From contig OX381704.1 in assembly GCA_947462335.1 (NCBI GenBank), forward strand, positions 42,846,942-42,910,941: a DNA stretch of 64,000 nucleotides, given 5' to 3'. Below are positions 36,149 through 48,301 of this stretch, one piece after another (within the stretch, counting starts at the first letter, position 1; every line of letters begins with the position of its first letter). The notes beneath the pieces are model-generated. The model had not been told where the DNA came from. It ran no database searches and saw only the letters and a list, made by a program, of their open reading frames with translations. The position numbers and the translations under genes are program-made. The DNA comes from Harmothoe impar (Eukaryota; Annelida; Polychaeta; Phyllodocida; Polynoidae).

Positions 36149-36255
36149 AGAAAAGTGAGAGTCATTGTCGCTAAAACTACCCTCACCTGAGGGTCAGGCA
36201 CTGGGTGACTCTCAGGTGAGGGTAGTTTTAGCGAGAATGACTCTCACTTTTCTGA
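36149..36255. mobile_element. Long hairpin element 3
   Basis: Arms of about 46 bases pair almost perfectly: cagaaaagtgagagtcattg outward to ctcacctgagggtca, then tgactctcaggtgag back to cacttttctg. The apex is only about 15 bases. Confidence 0.9.
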
Positions 36256-36872
36256 GGGTGTAGCTAAACCCGATAGACACCAACCAATCAGGCAGTAACT
36301 CAACCAGGTTGGCGTAGGATTACCATGTATATATACACTTAATCAAGAGGTGTTTGGGAGTATGTGTATAAAATATAGGGTTATTCCCTTCACAAATTGA
36401 TTACATTAATGATGGGTATTTTGAGGGGATGTTGCTCTGGGATTTATTGTGTAATGCACTGTTTCATCTCTATTTTCTAGGTATATGTATTTGCATATGT
36501 GTCTATTTGTTTTACATAGTCAGTGGACTATGCTGTGGCATAAGCTATATTAAACACTCAACCCCAAAGCTCGGTCTGCACTGGCTGAGCTACACAGTAA
36601 CTCCTCATGAATAAACTTGATGCCCGATACTCATGCAGCTCTCCAGGTTTAAAAACACCCTCCTAACCCTTGTGTACAAACTTAATTCTGAAGAATTATG
36701 TATGAGCTTCTATTTCTCATATCCAACGAGAAAAAAGCTTGCTTGCTTGATTTCATAGTGTAGTTGAGCAGAGCTCAGGATGATTCTCCTGCGTAGGATG
36801 GAACATCCTACTGCGTAGAATGGATTTTCTGAGATTAAAGGAGTATTCATACTGCTTCTCCTTATGTCCAAA

Positions 36873-39800
36873 GGTTGTTCTTGTAGAAGAGGTTGGCCTG
36901 CCTGCCACAGGGGGCATGCCACCTGGGTCAAGACTGCTACAGGAGGTGAGAGAAGGAAGCTGTTTCTATGATGGAATCGGTAAGTTTCATATATGTATGC
37001 AAATCAAATTGCCATCTGATACTCTGGTGGATGGCGTGGTAGGACAGGTTTTCAGTGATACTGAAAAATCTTCCTTGTGTATACACCTTACCTGTTCATT
37101 TTAACTACATAATTTTGTTTTTCGACATTTAAAATCGTATCGGGGTTCATGCTGATATGAATTTAAGGCATATATTATTCTCTTCTGACGTACACTGTAT
37201 AGACGGATTTTACATGTCTACCATATGTAATGTATATGTACAATGTAGTTCTGGTTATAGTGTATGGATGGATTCAAACCTGAAAATTGTTGTACTCACC
37301 AGGTACAAGTTGTGATAAATCTGCCCATGGAACCAGCTTGAGCACAGCTAAACTAGCACCTCATGTAAAGAAAAAAAATTACTGGTCATATTCAAATAAT
37401 TATTACATCAAAATGACCTCATAATCCTATTGCATGCACATAGTAGTTCGACGGCAAACAGTTGCCTTTTTTAGATCTAAAGGTAAAAAGAACATTCATG
37501 ATGTATGGTCATTGCTTGATATGATCATTGTTTGATGATATAATTCCCAGGTAGAGAAATTACATGGTGTTCACCGTGTAAACCGTATCTTATTTCTCAC
37601 GACACATTGGCGGAAGTACGTGTGTTTTTTTTACTACGGTATACCACAGTAATAATTCTGGTCTATTACGATTTACATATATACATGGTATACTCTCAAA
37701 GTCTCATATATAGACAGCATGGTATATCATAAGATATCATAAAAAATATGGCTCTTTCTTTAACATCATAATATACATATTCATCGGTCATGTGCCAGAG
37801 AAATGAGCCTCAGTGCACCCTTCACTAGGGTCCCTTTTTTCGCTGATGTCTCAATGTCAAGGTCTGTTTGGAAAATATCATTGCACGAAAATGCACTCAG
37901 AACTGCCTAGATTTATCCTTCTACACTTGAAAGGCTGGAAGTATATCCGGAACTCAAACTCTGCTTTAAAAAAATCACTTATCTCTGATACCACTATATT
38001 ACCAGGCTGAGCTGGGAACCTGAACATGCATGCTAAGTGTAAGACACGCTATTGGCCAGGGGTATGGGGGATAACATGTACACCAGAGAACCCTTCAGTG
38101 TTCTCTTTTCAGATAGTTGACGACCTCTTCTTCATGGAACCACACATTACTTGCAAATAAAGTAGTCGATACCTACAAACCAGAAGAGCGTTCTCCATTT
38201 TCAGACATGTAAGTGTGCATAGTTAGTCATGGACATGACGATAACTATTTAGTCAATCTATAGTCTAGACAAGGCAGATAAATATATATAGCCATTGACA
38301 TACTTAAAATGACTGTCAGAATTACGCTCCTACAAATTTGCCAATTATCTAAGAGAAGAGTATTTCACTTCTTGTCCCCTCCCTTCTGGGCTGCGTGTAT
38401 TCTCGTAGCTTCTATATTTGAACCTAGTCCTTCTGCAGGAAAACAGGCATTCCGCAATGTTATATGTTGGTGATATAGTCACATCTGATGGTCTACAGTA
38501 AAACGACAAATATAACTCATATAGCTGGATGATACTTTTAAGCATAATTGTTTTGTTTACATTGATCTACCCCTTTTGCCTTAAAAATCTGTAACCAGAG
38601 CATCATCATTGGTAAGTAGAGGAACACCTGTGCTATTTTCTAAGCATCCTTAGAAATGAGCACTACACTGATATCAAATACCTCTTAGAAGATGTCAGAC
38701 TCATACGGGTCCTTTTAAGCCTACATCCACTAAACTATACCAGGTTCATCAAGCAACTCAGGCATAAAGACTCTATAGAAGGCCTATGACTACAGCCAAT
38801 GTCGTACTGCCCATCTCACTGATGGGGTTCTACCGATGGAGATGCATTGTAGTCCTCAATGTATCCAGAGAGGTGCTCCAGGGTTGGAGAACAGCTGTAT
38901 AGGTCAGGCCACAGGAGTAAATACTAAGACGAATGGCACACTGGCTCTTATGCCGATGGGCACTCTGTGGAGAGTTAGAGAAGATGGATTATCAATGGTG
39001 TGTGCTCTTATATTGTACCTTAAAAGCCCTGCTAGAGATGCACAGGAGTAATAAAACCCTGCAAGAATATTCAGCTGCATCGTATATGATGTATATCTAT
39101 ATCTATATATATATGAGTATCTTTTTATCATTTTCATAAAGTTGTAGTAAAATTGATGTAAATGTCTCCAGAGAAAATTAAATGCAAAAGATTATTATAT
39201 GATGAGCATTTGCTCTAAGGGGTCGCTGTAGGGAAGATCCACTGAATCTTTGAGCCTGTGTAATTCAGTAGAAATCAATCAAACCTATACATTTTATATA
39301 TCATTATGACCGTCTATAATGTCTGCACCTTATTCATTCCTTTATTTGACATTTTAATGGCTGTGGAATGTAAATGGAACAAAAACGTTCTTTTTTAGCT
39401 TCTTCTCCTTAGAACATCGTTATGGGATGGAAATAATGGATAATTTTCAGTTTTTACAAGCAAAATATATTTTTAGTGTGATACCCGAGGGCAATTTTTA
39501 ATATTTTGTTGATATTCCAATTATTAAGGTCTACAGAGCTGTTCAAAGTTGCATAGTTACCAAAAAATGGTGATTTTTACATAAAAATGGCGAAATTCAT
39601 CATTCTTTGGTAACTATGCAACTTTGAACAGCTCTGTAGACCTTAGTAATTGGAATATCAACAAAATATTAAAAACTGCCCTCGGGTATCACACCAAAAA
39701 TACATCTTACTCATAAAAATCGAAAAAAAATACCTCATTTCCATCCCATAATGATGTTCTAAGGGAAAAAAGCCAAAAAAGAATGTTTTTGTTCTATTCA

Positions 39801-39992
39801 CATTCCACAGCAATTAAATCCCCAAATAATGGAAGGAATTTGATGAAGGTACCATATATGGTCAAAACTTTGTACAACATGTACAGGTTTAACATATTCT
39901 TTTTAAATTATACATGCTCAACTGTTCTAGTGGATTATGCCTACAGCGACCCCTTAATGTGATCTGTACACTATAAGTAACATTAACAGGGG
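36873..39992 (+). repeat. Diverged segmental duplication, copy 1
   Basis: Collinear with 41773-44214. Shared landmarks in order: aagactgct then cag, atgcaaatcaaattgcca, acgctattggcc then tatgggggataac, cagagaaccttc-like sequence, aggtgctccaggg, gatggattatcaa, ccttaaaagccct, and agtaacattaacagg. Copy 1 alone carries the fold-back insertion at 39218-39954. Open frames are not conserved between copies, so the unit is probably non-coding. Confidence 0.75.
39218..39954. mobile_element. 737-bp fold-back element flanked by TA
   Basis: The ends AGGGGTCGCTGTAG and CTACAGCGACCCCT are perfect inverses, flanked by TA on both sides (39216-39217, 39955-39956). Most of the interior also pairs, for example ggtctacagagctgttcaaa with its complement. 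The duplicated copy of this locus lacks it, aligning straight through near 44176-44181. TA duplication points to a Tc1/mariner-like mobiliser; no transposase is present. Confidence 0.85.
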
Positions 39993-40674
39993 CTTCCTCG
40001 AAGTTTGATACACTGTGATGACACATGTCGAATGGCGATTGAATATTATTGTGTTTTATTTGTATCATTAATTGCCACTATATATAATATTCAAAGTGAT
40101 GCTCTCTCACATCCACCCTGTTGTCACTTCCTTGGGTTTGGTATTCTTGATAGCTGGATGAAAGTTGATGTTCATCAATATTGGTGAAATAGAAGCTTAA
40201 ATGAATTGAGCTAGTAGACCAAATATATCGTTTTTATTAACTCTGCAAAACAGTGTTTCCATCAACTCTATAAAACAGTGTTACTTATAGGCACAGGTGA
40301 TAACTGGCAGACATTTCCTCCCACTGCCGGTTGTTACGTGGGGACAGCAAAAACAAACATTGTTCCCACACTGCCACACAACAAGACTCACATCAGCTAA
40401 CTGGGAGTCTCCCATAGTCCCAAAGACATTGGACTGAATTTTTCTAACTACACTGAAAATCCATAGATTGAAAGGGTTAGTCAGAACAGACTATCCTAGG
40501 TTTGTCATATGTGTGTTAGTCATAATGACAAAGTTATATTTAAAAAAAATGACTGAGGGGTCAGTCAGTAGTGGCTAACCTAGGTTCATCATTGGTGTGT
40601 TGTATTTGTATACCACTAGTTGGGGCCACCTGTAAGATACTATTATCACCACTCCCTGGCTCCCCCTGGAAATT

Positions 40675-40842
40675 AAAAGACTAAGGTGGGTTGGTCAGTA
40701 CTGACCAACCTGACATTAATAAATTACCTAGATTAGTTGTATAGGGAGCCAAAAAATGACTAACTAAGTTAGGCACTAGTGACTGAGAGATTGGTCGTAT
40801 AGGGAGCCTAGGAATATCAGTGTAGTGTTCGTATTGGTTCTG
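40675..40842 (-). repeat. Dispersed repeat, family A copy 3 (inverted)
   Basis: Contains gactaaggtgggttggtcag and tatagggagcc twice, the complements of landmarks in copies 1 and 2. A weaker extension reaches back to about 40480. Confidence 0.5.
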
Positions 40843-41043
40843 ATTATAACATATTAATTCTGCAGAAATTATAAGATGTTTATGGCCATGCCTTTAGTAA
40901 CAATTAGCATTTTTCAGGCCCCCAGGTGCGGGTTATAGGTTTTTCTGGATGCCGGTTATATGTAAGATGCAGGTTGTACACAGGAAGTCATTGTACAATT
41001 TGTCATATCCAACCTGTCAGATTCCATACTCTCCTTTGAAAAG

Positions 41044-41123
41044 AAAAGGGATATTTCATTCTATGGCGAAATTCCTCAATTAGAAAAGGGATATTTCATT
41101 CTATGGCGAAATTCCTCAATTAG
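41044..41123 (+). repeat. Perfect 40-bp tandem duplication
   Basis: The 40-base unit beginning aaaagggatatttcatt occurs twice back to back with no differences, which implies a recent event. Confidence 0.95.
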
Positions 41124-41269
41124 ATAGAGAAATTAACATGTTATCATTAATGTAGTGACCCTAAATTAAGAGTACGATTTTAGTACGATTTTGAGATAAA
41201 GGGGGTACGATAAATACGATTTTCAGACAGAAGAATGACCTAAAAATACGATTTTGGAAGTTTTGAGGT

Positions 41270-41567
41270 TGGCAGCTCTGCACCTTGCATACCGACCTTT
41301 ATTTCATGGTGAATACGCAATGACAAGGTTAAAGCAATGGGAGCTCCGTTCCCTGGAGGAGCGTGCAGTAACCCCCCGCCATACTGCACGCTCCAGTCAT
41401 ACTGCACGCTCCCGGGGGTCACGTGACCTGTGCGAAATTCAAAATGGCGGCCGACAGAAGTAAACAAACACTGCAGAAGTTAACAAACATCGCAGAAGTT
41501 AACAAATGTGGTTGTTTGCTAACTATTTACTGTAAATACCCTGAAATAAATACAGAGCGTCACTTAA
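41270..41567 (+). promoter_or_regulatory. Promoter-like block with E-box and a short ATG frame
   Basis: actgcacgctcc occurs twice (near 41384 and 41401), with its inverse ggagcgtgcagta at 41359. GGTCACGTGACC follows at 41418, then gaaattcaaaATGGCGGCC, an ATG with a YY1-like context at 41444. The frame starts MAADRSKQTLQKLTNI and runs into the adjoining hairpin. The E-box plus gaaattcaaa pairing echoes the TIR arrays of the 9.4-kb element. It may be a captured promoter and 5' gene fragment; no family is recognised. Confidence 0.35.
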
Positions 41568-41688
41568 AAGTGACCTCGTCAGTGGTTATTGCACTCGTGG
41601 TGCTAGGGCCGTATTGCACTCGGCCTACGGCCATCGTGCAATACGGCCCTAGTACCACTCATGTAATAACCACCAACTCAGTCACTTT
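41568..41688. mobile_element. Long hairpin element 4
   Basis: The arms aaagtgacctcgtcagtgg to gggccgtattgcac and their mirror from gtgcaatacggccc to gtcacttt enclose the apex tcggcctacggccatc. There are a few mismatches near the base. Confidence 0.88.
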
Positions 41689-41772
41689 AGCGTGCAGCTC
41701 TGTCTATGTACTATACAACTGTCGAGCCAATCTCCATTGACACCGTGTCCTCCTGAATCTACTCAGCCCCAT

Positions 41773-44214
41773 GGTTGTATTTGTGCGGAGGTTGGTCTGT
41801 CCCAGGAGCAAAGCCACTAAGGTTAAGACTGCTGCAGAAGGTCAGAGAAGGAATCAGTCTCTATTACGTACATATATGCAAATCAAATTGCCAGCTGAGT
41901 GGGGAGGCTTTTTAGGACTGGTAGTTCCTGTGGGACAGATCTTGGTACTGCGACAAGGAAATTGCACGTTTAAGTACAGGAGTGTTAAAAGAGCGCAGGT
42001 CATGTTAAAGAGGGAGAACTTGCTGCCGGTCCAGCAAGGGTCGGAGTGAAGCCGGGACAGGTACTCAACCTTACGAATAGGGCGGGTGGGGGTTTGGGCA
42101 CAGGAGTAGGATCCCCTTGAACCATAAAACCGCTCTGTAAAAGGCTCTAGAGAAGGGGTACCTGAGACTCATAAGCATAGGTGCACCTCTCCCTTCGACT
42201 CCACTATGTTTTGCTATTATGATTTCTTCTCGTGACATTTCTATCATTTTTTAAGATATGATATCTTGTGCATACCATTTTTGTCCTATTACACACAGAG
42301 GGAACTATTTGAGGTCTAATGTACCTTTAGCATTGACTTACATTTTGTATATGGGAGTTGTAAAGTACGTAGAGGTATTCATTTGCACACTCCCTAGAGA
42401 GTACGTTGACCTCTGAGCACTACTACTGTGGACACCGAAGGTGTATTATATGTCTGTAAGGCCTAAAATTGTATATGGGCCTTGATTGCCACCTTACGAG
42501 AAGGGTTAGACAGGAATGGCTCACCAAGGACTCTCATGAGCCGCAGTCACGCAATGCCATTGCCTTTGCCTCTACCCCAGCTTCCATGCAAGCAGTCACT
42601 AAAGACCCAGTCAGAGCCAACCTTTCAGCCAGCTGCAAACCACCAGGACCAAGTTGTCACTAACCCAAGACAGATGACAATCTATTGGTTTCAGTGTTAG
42701 AGCTGGCAATGGTAGAGGGCCCTCAAGCCAGCTCCTACATGTGCGTGCAGAAAATCTGGAACGATGCAGAAAGTCTGGGACGATATCATGACTTGGGAAA
42801 TAGGTAGGGGAAAGTATTTCCTGAGCACACAATTAACTCAAAAGTACTTATTCTTGAGATCTGGTGCATTAGAAACCGAGCTTTTTGCTGGGAGCCTGAC
42901 CATTCAAGCTTAATGTAGGACGCGCTATTGGCCGGGGGCATGGGGGATAACACTCAAAAGGACTCATAGATGAACTCTTTTATTTTCTTATTTTGCATAA
43001 TGTCACACATGGATTACCTCACTTACTGTTCGTCCCTGTTTTTCGCCATGACTTCATTGGAAGATCGTATTACTTAATGTGAAATGTGGTCAATAAAACT
43101 ATTTAAAAAATAGACACCAGAGAGCCCTTCAGTGTTCCACTTTGGGTTATTTGACGGGCTCTTTGTCAGAGAGCATGCTTTTAACGAACTAGCATTGAAT
43201 GACCTTAATGATCGCTAAACCTGGTAGGGACAGTTCGATTTTTCGATTTAAAATGCAGCCTCCTCTAGAATCTTTACACTCGGATTATTTCTTTTTGCAC
43301 TCTCTTTTGGGTTGTATATATTCTCACGGTTAATTGCATAAAAAGTGTTAATTTGAATGTCAGACAAACCAATAACACTGTGCGTTTATGTCAATGATGG
43401 TTGAGCCTACTACCATTACATTTTAAACAGATTTATCCCCCTTGTTTCCTGTTCACAGTAGTTCCTTTATACAGCACATAACTCAACCTAAAACCTCATT
43501 GACCCAGCCACCTTTACATGACAATGCCACAAAGACATGATCAATATTGATCAGAACATTCAGAAACATTACCGCCATTATTCAGCTCCCTTAGAATAGA
43601 GAACCACATTAACATCGCACTTCATCATACTGCTACCTTTACTATAAAGGCCTTAGAAGAACCATGCAACAGGGGCATTTCCAGATGTCCAACCCATGTC
43701 CTTCCCTATTTCACACCCACCCAGACTATCAGGCTCATTGGGCAATTCAGACATAAAGGCTCTAGTTCTTGGTAATAGTAAATGTTTTTTCTACTGTCCA
43801 TCTTACTGATGGAGATGTATAGATGGAAATGGTCCTCAATGTGTCCAGAGTGGTGCTCCGGGACCGGAGGGCAGTTGTCAGGCCACACGAGTAAATACCA
43901 AGGTATCCGGCACACGATTCTCTTGCTGAATGCTACTATATTGAGATATATAGGAGATGGATTATCAACATGGAGTAGTCTGTTACTGCGCCTTAAAAGC
44001 CCTAGTAGAGATGTGCAGGAGTAATAAAGCATCATATAACACGAGACTGTTCAGCTGCATCAAAGTGTTCCTATATATCAGCATCTTTTCTCCTATTCAT
44101 AAATGTATAGTAAAACGGATGTAACCTCAGGGAGAAGTTAAGAAGGAAGGATGATGTATGTGATGGAGGTTTGACGCAATGTGTTCCAGACATGGGTAAG
44201 TAACATTAACAGGT
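41773..44214 (+). repeat. Diverged segmental duplication, copy 2
   Basis: Second copy of 36873-39992, offset by 4.9 kb at its start, in direct orientation and without the fold-back insertion. Divergence is high, with many indels. Both copies have been hit by separate changes, so the duplication is old. Confidence 0.75.
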
Positions 44215-45983
44215 GGTGCTTGAGATACAGAAGGCCGATCCATGCATTCAGCTGCTAATGCGAGATTTATGATATTGTGATGTGTCTTTGCTTTGATATT
44301 CTTTCACGTCCTATTTACAAACCACTCTTTCATATACCTCTAACTTACAGTCTAGAGCTTGGATCCAAACAGGGCCGACTTATGTCATCAACAAATGAGG
44401 ATAAAATCGTTTTGCTGCCCCACAATATAATTATGTATTGTAATCATTATTTTAGCTCTACTGGACATATTCGTTGTAACACTAAAGATATTACTGTCAC
44501 AACAGGTCTATCGGAGAACAAGAGAAGGCCTCAAGGCAGCTGATGCTGGTCGTATTATAGACTTGGGAGACGGAATCTATAAATGCAATGTACTAAGTGT
44601 CCATGTACTAAGTGTTAGACCACAGTAACTATGTCTTCACGCCAGGAGTTCAGTAATGCTTTATGCCAACAAGGCACAGAGGGGATGGGTAGAATGATGT
44701 GGAAAGGACGAAAGGCCACACTCCACTCCACCCCAATACCACAATCCAACCCACAACCACAGGGGTAATTCATTACTAAGGATACCAAGACAAACATTAG
44801 CAAAACGCCCTTGTCGTTGAAACCCTTTTAATATGATGAAGGATTTCTTTAGCAGAGTGGTTACACTCTGACGGTAACACTTCGAGGAAGACACCAAGAA
44901 ATCTGATAGATTAGAGGTATCACGCTTTTATCAACCAAACAGATCTTCGTGCCCGACAGCATAGCGTGACATGTCATAAATAGGAAATACCCATAATCGT
45001 CTCATCTAACCTCACCACCTAGATAGTCAGCACTAATAAGTGCGTATCTGATATCTGGTTATGGTCTGGATGACTAGTGAAAGTTCTTACTTTGTGTGTA
45101 CATAAAATCCAGGGTACTCCATTTTAAGATGGCTTCCACTTGCATATGGAATACAGGTATTCAGGAACACAAGTATAATATAATATTCAATCGTAATAGC
45201 TTCCCAACATAATCAGATCATCGGAATGTATCATTATACAATGTAACCTATTGGCAAGTCGATAGGTGTGGTAGTTGTAGCTGTATAGAGATATCCTATG
45301 CTAATTAAAACAGCCTAGACGTAAGTATCTCTCTTTTTTAAAGCCGAACATTTATATATATATCAGATAGGGAAGGGTTTCATTAGGAGACAACAGATGG
45401 AGCCAGTCCGGTACCCGTGTGCTGAAACTCTTATTGGGGACTGGATGAACTGTGCTTGACGATAGCTGGTGGCACTACCTGGTGCCTATCCTGGGAACTA
45501 AATCATTCCACAATGTTGATTGACATGAGCTTAGGTAAATGAATTGGTAGCTGAAGGGATTTTGTCCACAGGAAAGATAAATAGATTTTTTGAGTTTATA
45601 ACGTATTTTATTCACGGGGTGATTTTCAAAAACACGATACAATTCAAGCGGACTATAGGTCCTTTATGCTGTTATTGGATCAAATATGAACACAATGATA
45701 TTATTATAGTTTGACATATCATACGGTCATCAATCAACGAAATGGCGTTACATAGTACATTAGGCAATACATGACAACAGATCATGAGATACTTGCATAA
45801 TAAATCAAAGACAGCATGGACCAGCTAACGGTTCATGAGCAAAAAATGTATCATTAAGTTGTCAGCAAATTATGCAGTCGATCAGATGGTGTAAATAGGG
45901 GTTGTCATTTGCCGACAGTGGCCAAGAACATTTTGACCAAGGTTGGTTTGATCTTGCCCTTGAAGGCTTCCCTGTTTGACACT

Positions 45984-46260
45984 GGGCTAGAAAAAAAAGG
46001 TTTGTTTCCGGTCACCCGACCGGGTCTAGCAAAACAGGGCCGGGTCCCCCTCTTTTTTTTATTTCTGGAAAAAATTGCCATTTGCCGGTTTTTACGGTTC
46101 GTAATCGGACAATTGTTAAGGAATTTATGGCAAAAACCCCAAAACCGAGCCCTAAAAAGGTAAAAAGCAAAAAAATATAATTATGTATTTTAAAAAAATC
46201 CGACCGGCCGGGCCTAGCTTGTCAGACCAGAAACCAACCTTCTTTTTTTTTTGGCCCTAG
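45984..46260. mobile_element. MITE, family B copy 2
   Basis: Begins gggctagaaaaaaaaggttt then gtttccggtcacccgacc, and ends with the inverted counterpart caaccttc, poly-T and ggccctag. Related to 23031-23288, especially in the gtcacccgacc and caaaacagggycg motifs. Confidence 0.7.
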
Positions 46261-47833
46261 CCGACATGAGGTGTTAAGAGTATTCCATAGATCAATTGCT
46301 ATATACAGAGGGCTTTTTCTATAGCCTTTGGTTCTAGAGCGGGGGGACATTAGGAGACCAGTATTTGTGGAACGTGTTATACGTCCACAGATAACAGGGG
46401 GTTGGAACCTAAGGCCAAGGTTTTCCGGGCAGTGACTACCGTCATATATATATTTGTGTATCAGTAGCAGCGGTTGCATATTATAACGTACATGGAGATA
46501 GTCAATATTGGCATCGGTATGTAAATCTGCAATATGGTATTTGCATTACACATTTAGACTGATACAGAGACAGTGGTTCTGCAGCAATTGCAGCCTCTTA
46601 TGTTGGGCATAGATCACCCCATTGGAATTGATTAAAGGGCAGAATCTGGATTAGTAACGTTGTCTTAAATGGATAATGTGTCACTTAGTGTGTCCATCTA
46701 GCTAGACTTTTACCTTTTGGCACATTTCCAAGTCGTCAGGATTAATTCCATACATTTACTGGTGATTTATCTATCTCCAGTTCATATAAATATCTACATT
46801 ATATGGCCTACGCTGTGGGCCCATACATACATCTGGTCATTTAATACTTTCTAATGGCAAACCAAATGGGCATACCGATATAATAAATCATGGTTTCTGA
46901 TGATCTGTGTACATACTTAAATTGTGTAGATGAGATCGATATAATGTTTAAGATACGATGTTTCTCTTGAAAACATGCATTTCGACTGATTAATCCTGTT
47001 TATTCACTGATAAATCATGTATAGGAATGATAAATATCGACCTGAAACACAGTTTCCACATGGTTTCCGTGTAAATCCAGTCTCAGGCCCCGACTCTATA
47101 ATAATAGATTCTGGGCAAACTCATATAAAAAACTTGTTTCACTAACTTGCCCTCAGGAGTTGACCAATCAAATCCTTACACCAATTCCTGTGCACAGCCT
47201 GACAGGAAGTAACAATCTACATAATTATAGCAGTTCCACCAGTCCCATTTGGAGCCCTTGGGAGATAACTGTGTCTGTTCGTATCTCCTACCAGACATAT
47301 TACTCTCATCTTTGGCTATTAAATGAAAAAGTTTTTAGTACGCCAATAAAAATATCAACAACAACAACAGGTATTCATTGAGCGAGTCTGTGTAAATCAA
47401 GCTAAAACTGTGGCGGCTAAAAGGTAAAAAAAAAAGGGGGGAGGTGATATTGGAAAGTGTTTTCCTTCACAATATGTTTAGACAAGTTAAATTGTCATAC
47501 CAAGACGGGGGCATGGGAACTCAATATCCGCTATTTATGTATTATTTGAATCTGATATATAGCAAACCTTTTTTTTGTAGAATGGAAGTGGCTCCATTCA
47601 TATTCAAAAACTACATGCAGGAGCTATGACTCGCTGATAAACAGGGTACTACGGTCGAGATACATATGGTTACTAATGAAAAATGTTATACAAATAGAAA
47701 AAAACACTGTTTACTGGAGAGGTGGTTTACATATGAGCTGTGTATATCAAGAACATACATATATACACAGTTTTTGAGTAAACTGATATTTCTCGATAGG
47801 CGCAGCAGGCAGATAACGCGTCCCTATACTTAA

Positions 47834-47958
47834 CCAATATTGCATGGCTAACGCCCTCACAAGGGGTTGTATGGCTCAATATCGGCACGAGTGCGTAGCA
47901 CGAGTGACGATATTGAGCCATACAACCCCGAGTGAGGGTGTTAGCTATACAATATTAG
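47834..47958. mobile_element. Long hairpin element 5
   Basis: The arms ccaatattgcatggctaac through tatggctcaatatcg pair with cgatattgagccata through gttagctatacaatattagg. The apex, gcacgagtgcgtagcacgagtg, is itself a small repeat. Confidence 0.88.
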
Positions 47959-48061
47959 GTTTATTATACGATTTATTGATTCAAATGTCCTTATTTACCT
48001 TTAAAACGTCCTAATTTCGCCATTTTGAAGGATATTCATGTAGACTAGATCGAGCAAGGAG

Positions 48062-48190
48062 GGGGCCATGTTGATTTTGACATCCCACCAACCTGCTCGC
48101 TGATTGGTGGAGTTAAAACGGGACAGCCAATGAGAGGACACGATACAAAAAGGCTCTGGCACCTGAGCGCGGGGCGGATTCGTTAGATAG
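48062..48190. promoter_or_regulatory. CCAAT-containing upstream block
   Basis: Holds gctgattggtgg (an inverted CCAAT) and acagccaatgagagg, the second nearly identical to a CCAAT site in the large element's TIR. It lies just upstream of the tRNA-like sequence. On the minus strand it precedes a short ATGGCC frame without homology. A promoter role is a guess. Confidence 0.3.
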
Positions 48191-48228
48191 ACTAGAACAT
48201 AGCCAGCGTTTCCCCTGCAGTGTATCAT

Positions 48229-48301
48229 ATCTGCCGTGGCCGAGCGGTGAGCGCGTATGGCTCATACGCAGGGGGTACCCGGTTCGAACCTGAGGGTGGA
48301 T
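48229..48301 (+). tRNA. tRNA-like sequence or tRNA-derived SINE head
   Basis: tggccgagcgg fits a pol III A box and ggttcgaacct a B box. ATCTGCC can pair with GGTGGAT as a 7-bp acceptor stem with two wobbles, and gcgta/tacgc forms the anticodon stem with loop tggctca. The D-stem pairs badly, position 33 is G instead of T and the T-stem has a mismatch, so a functional tRNA is unlikely. A second A/B-box-like stretch lies at about 48546-48614. Confidence 0.35.
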
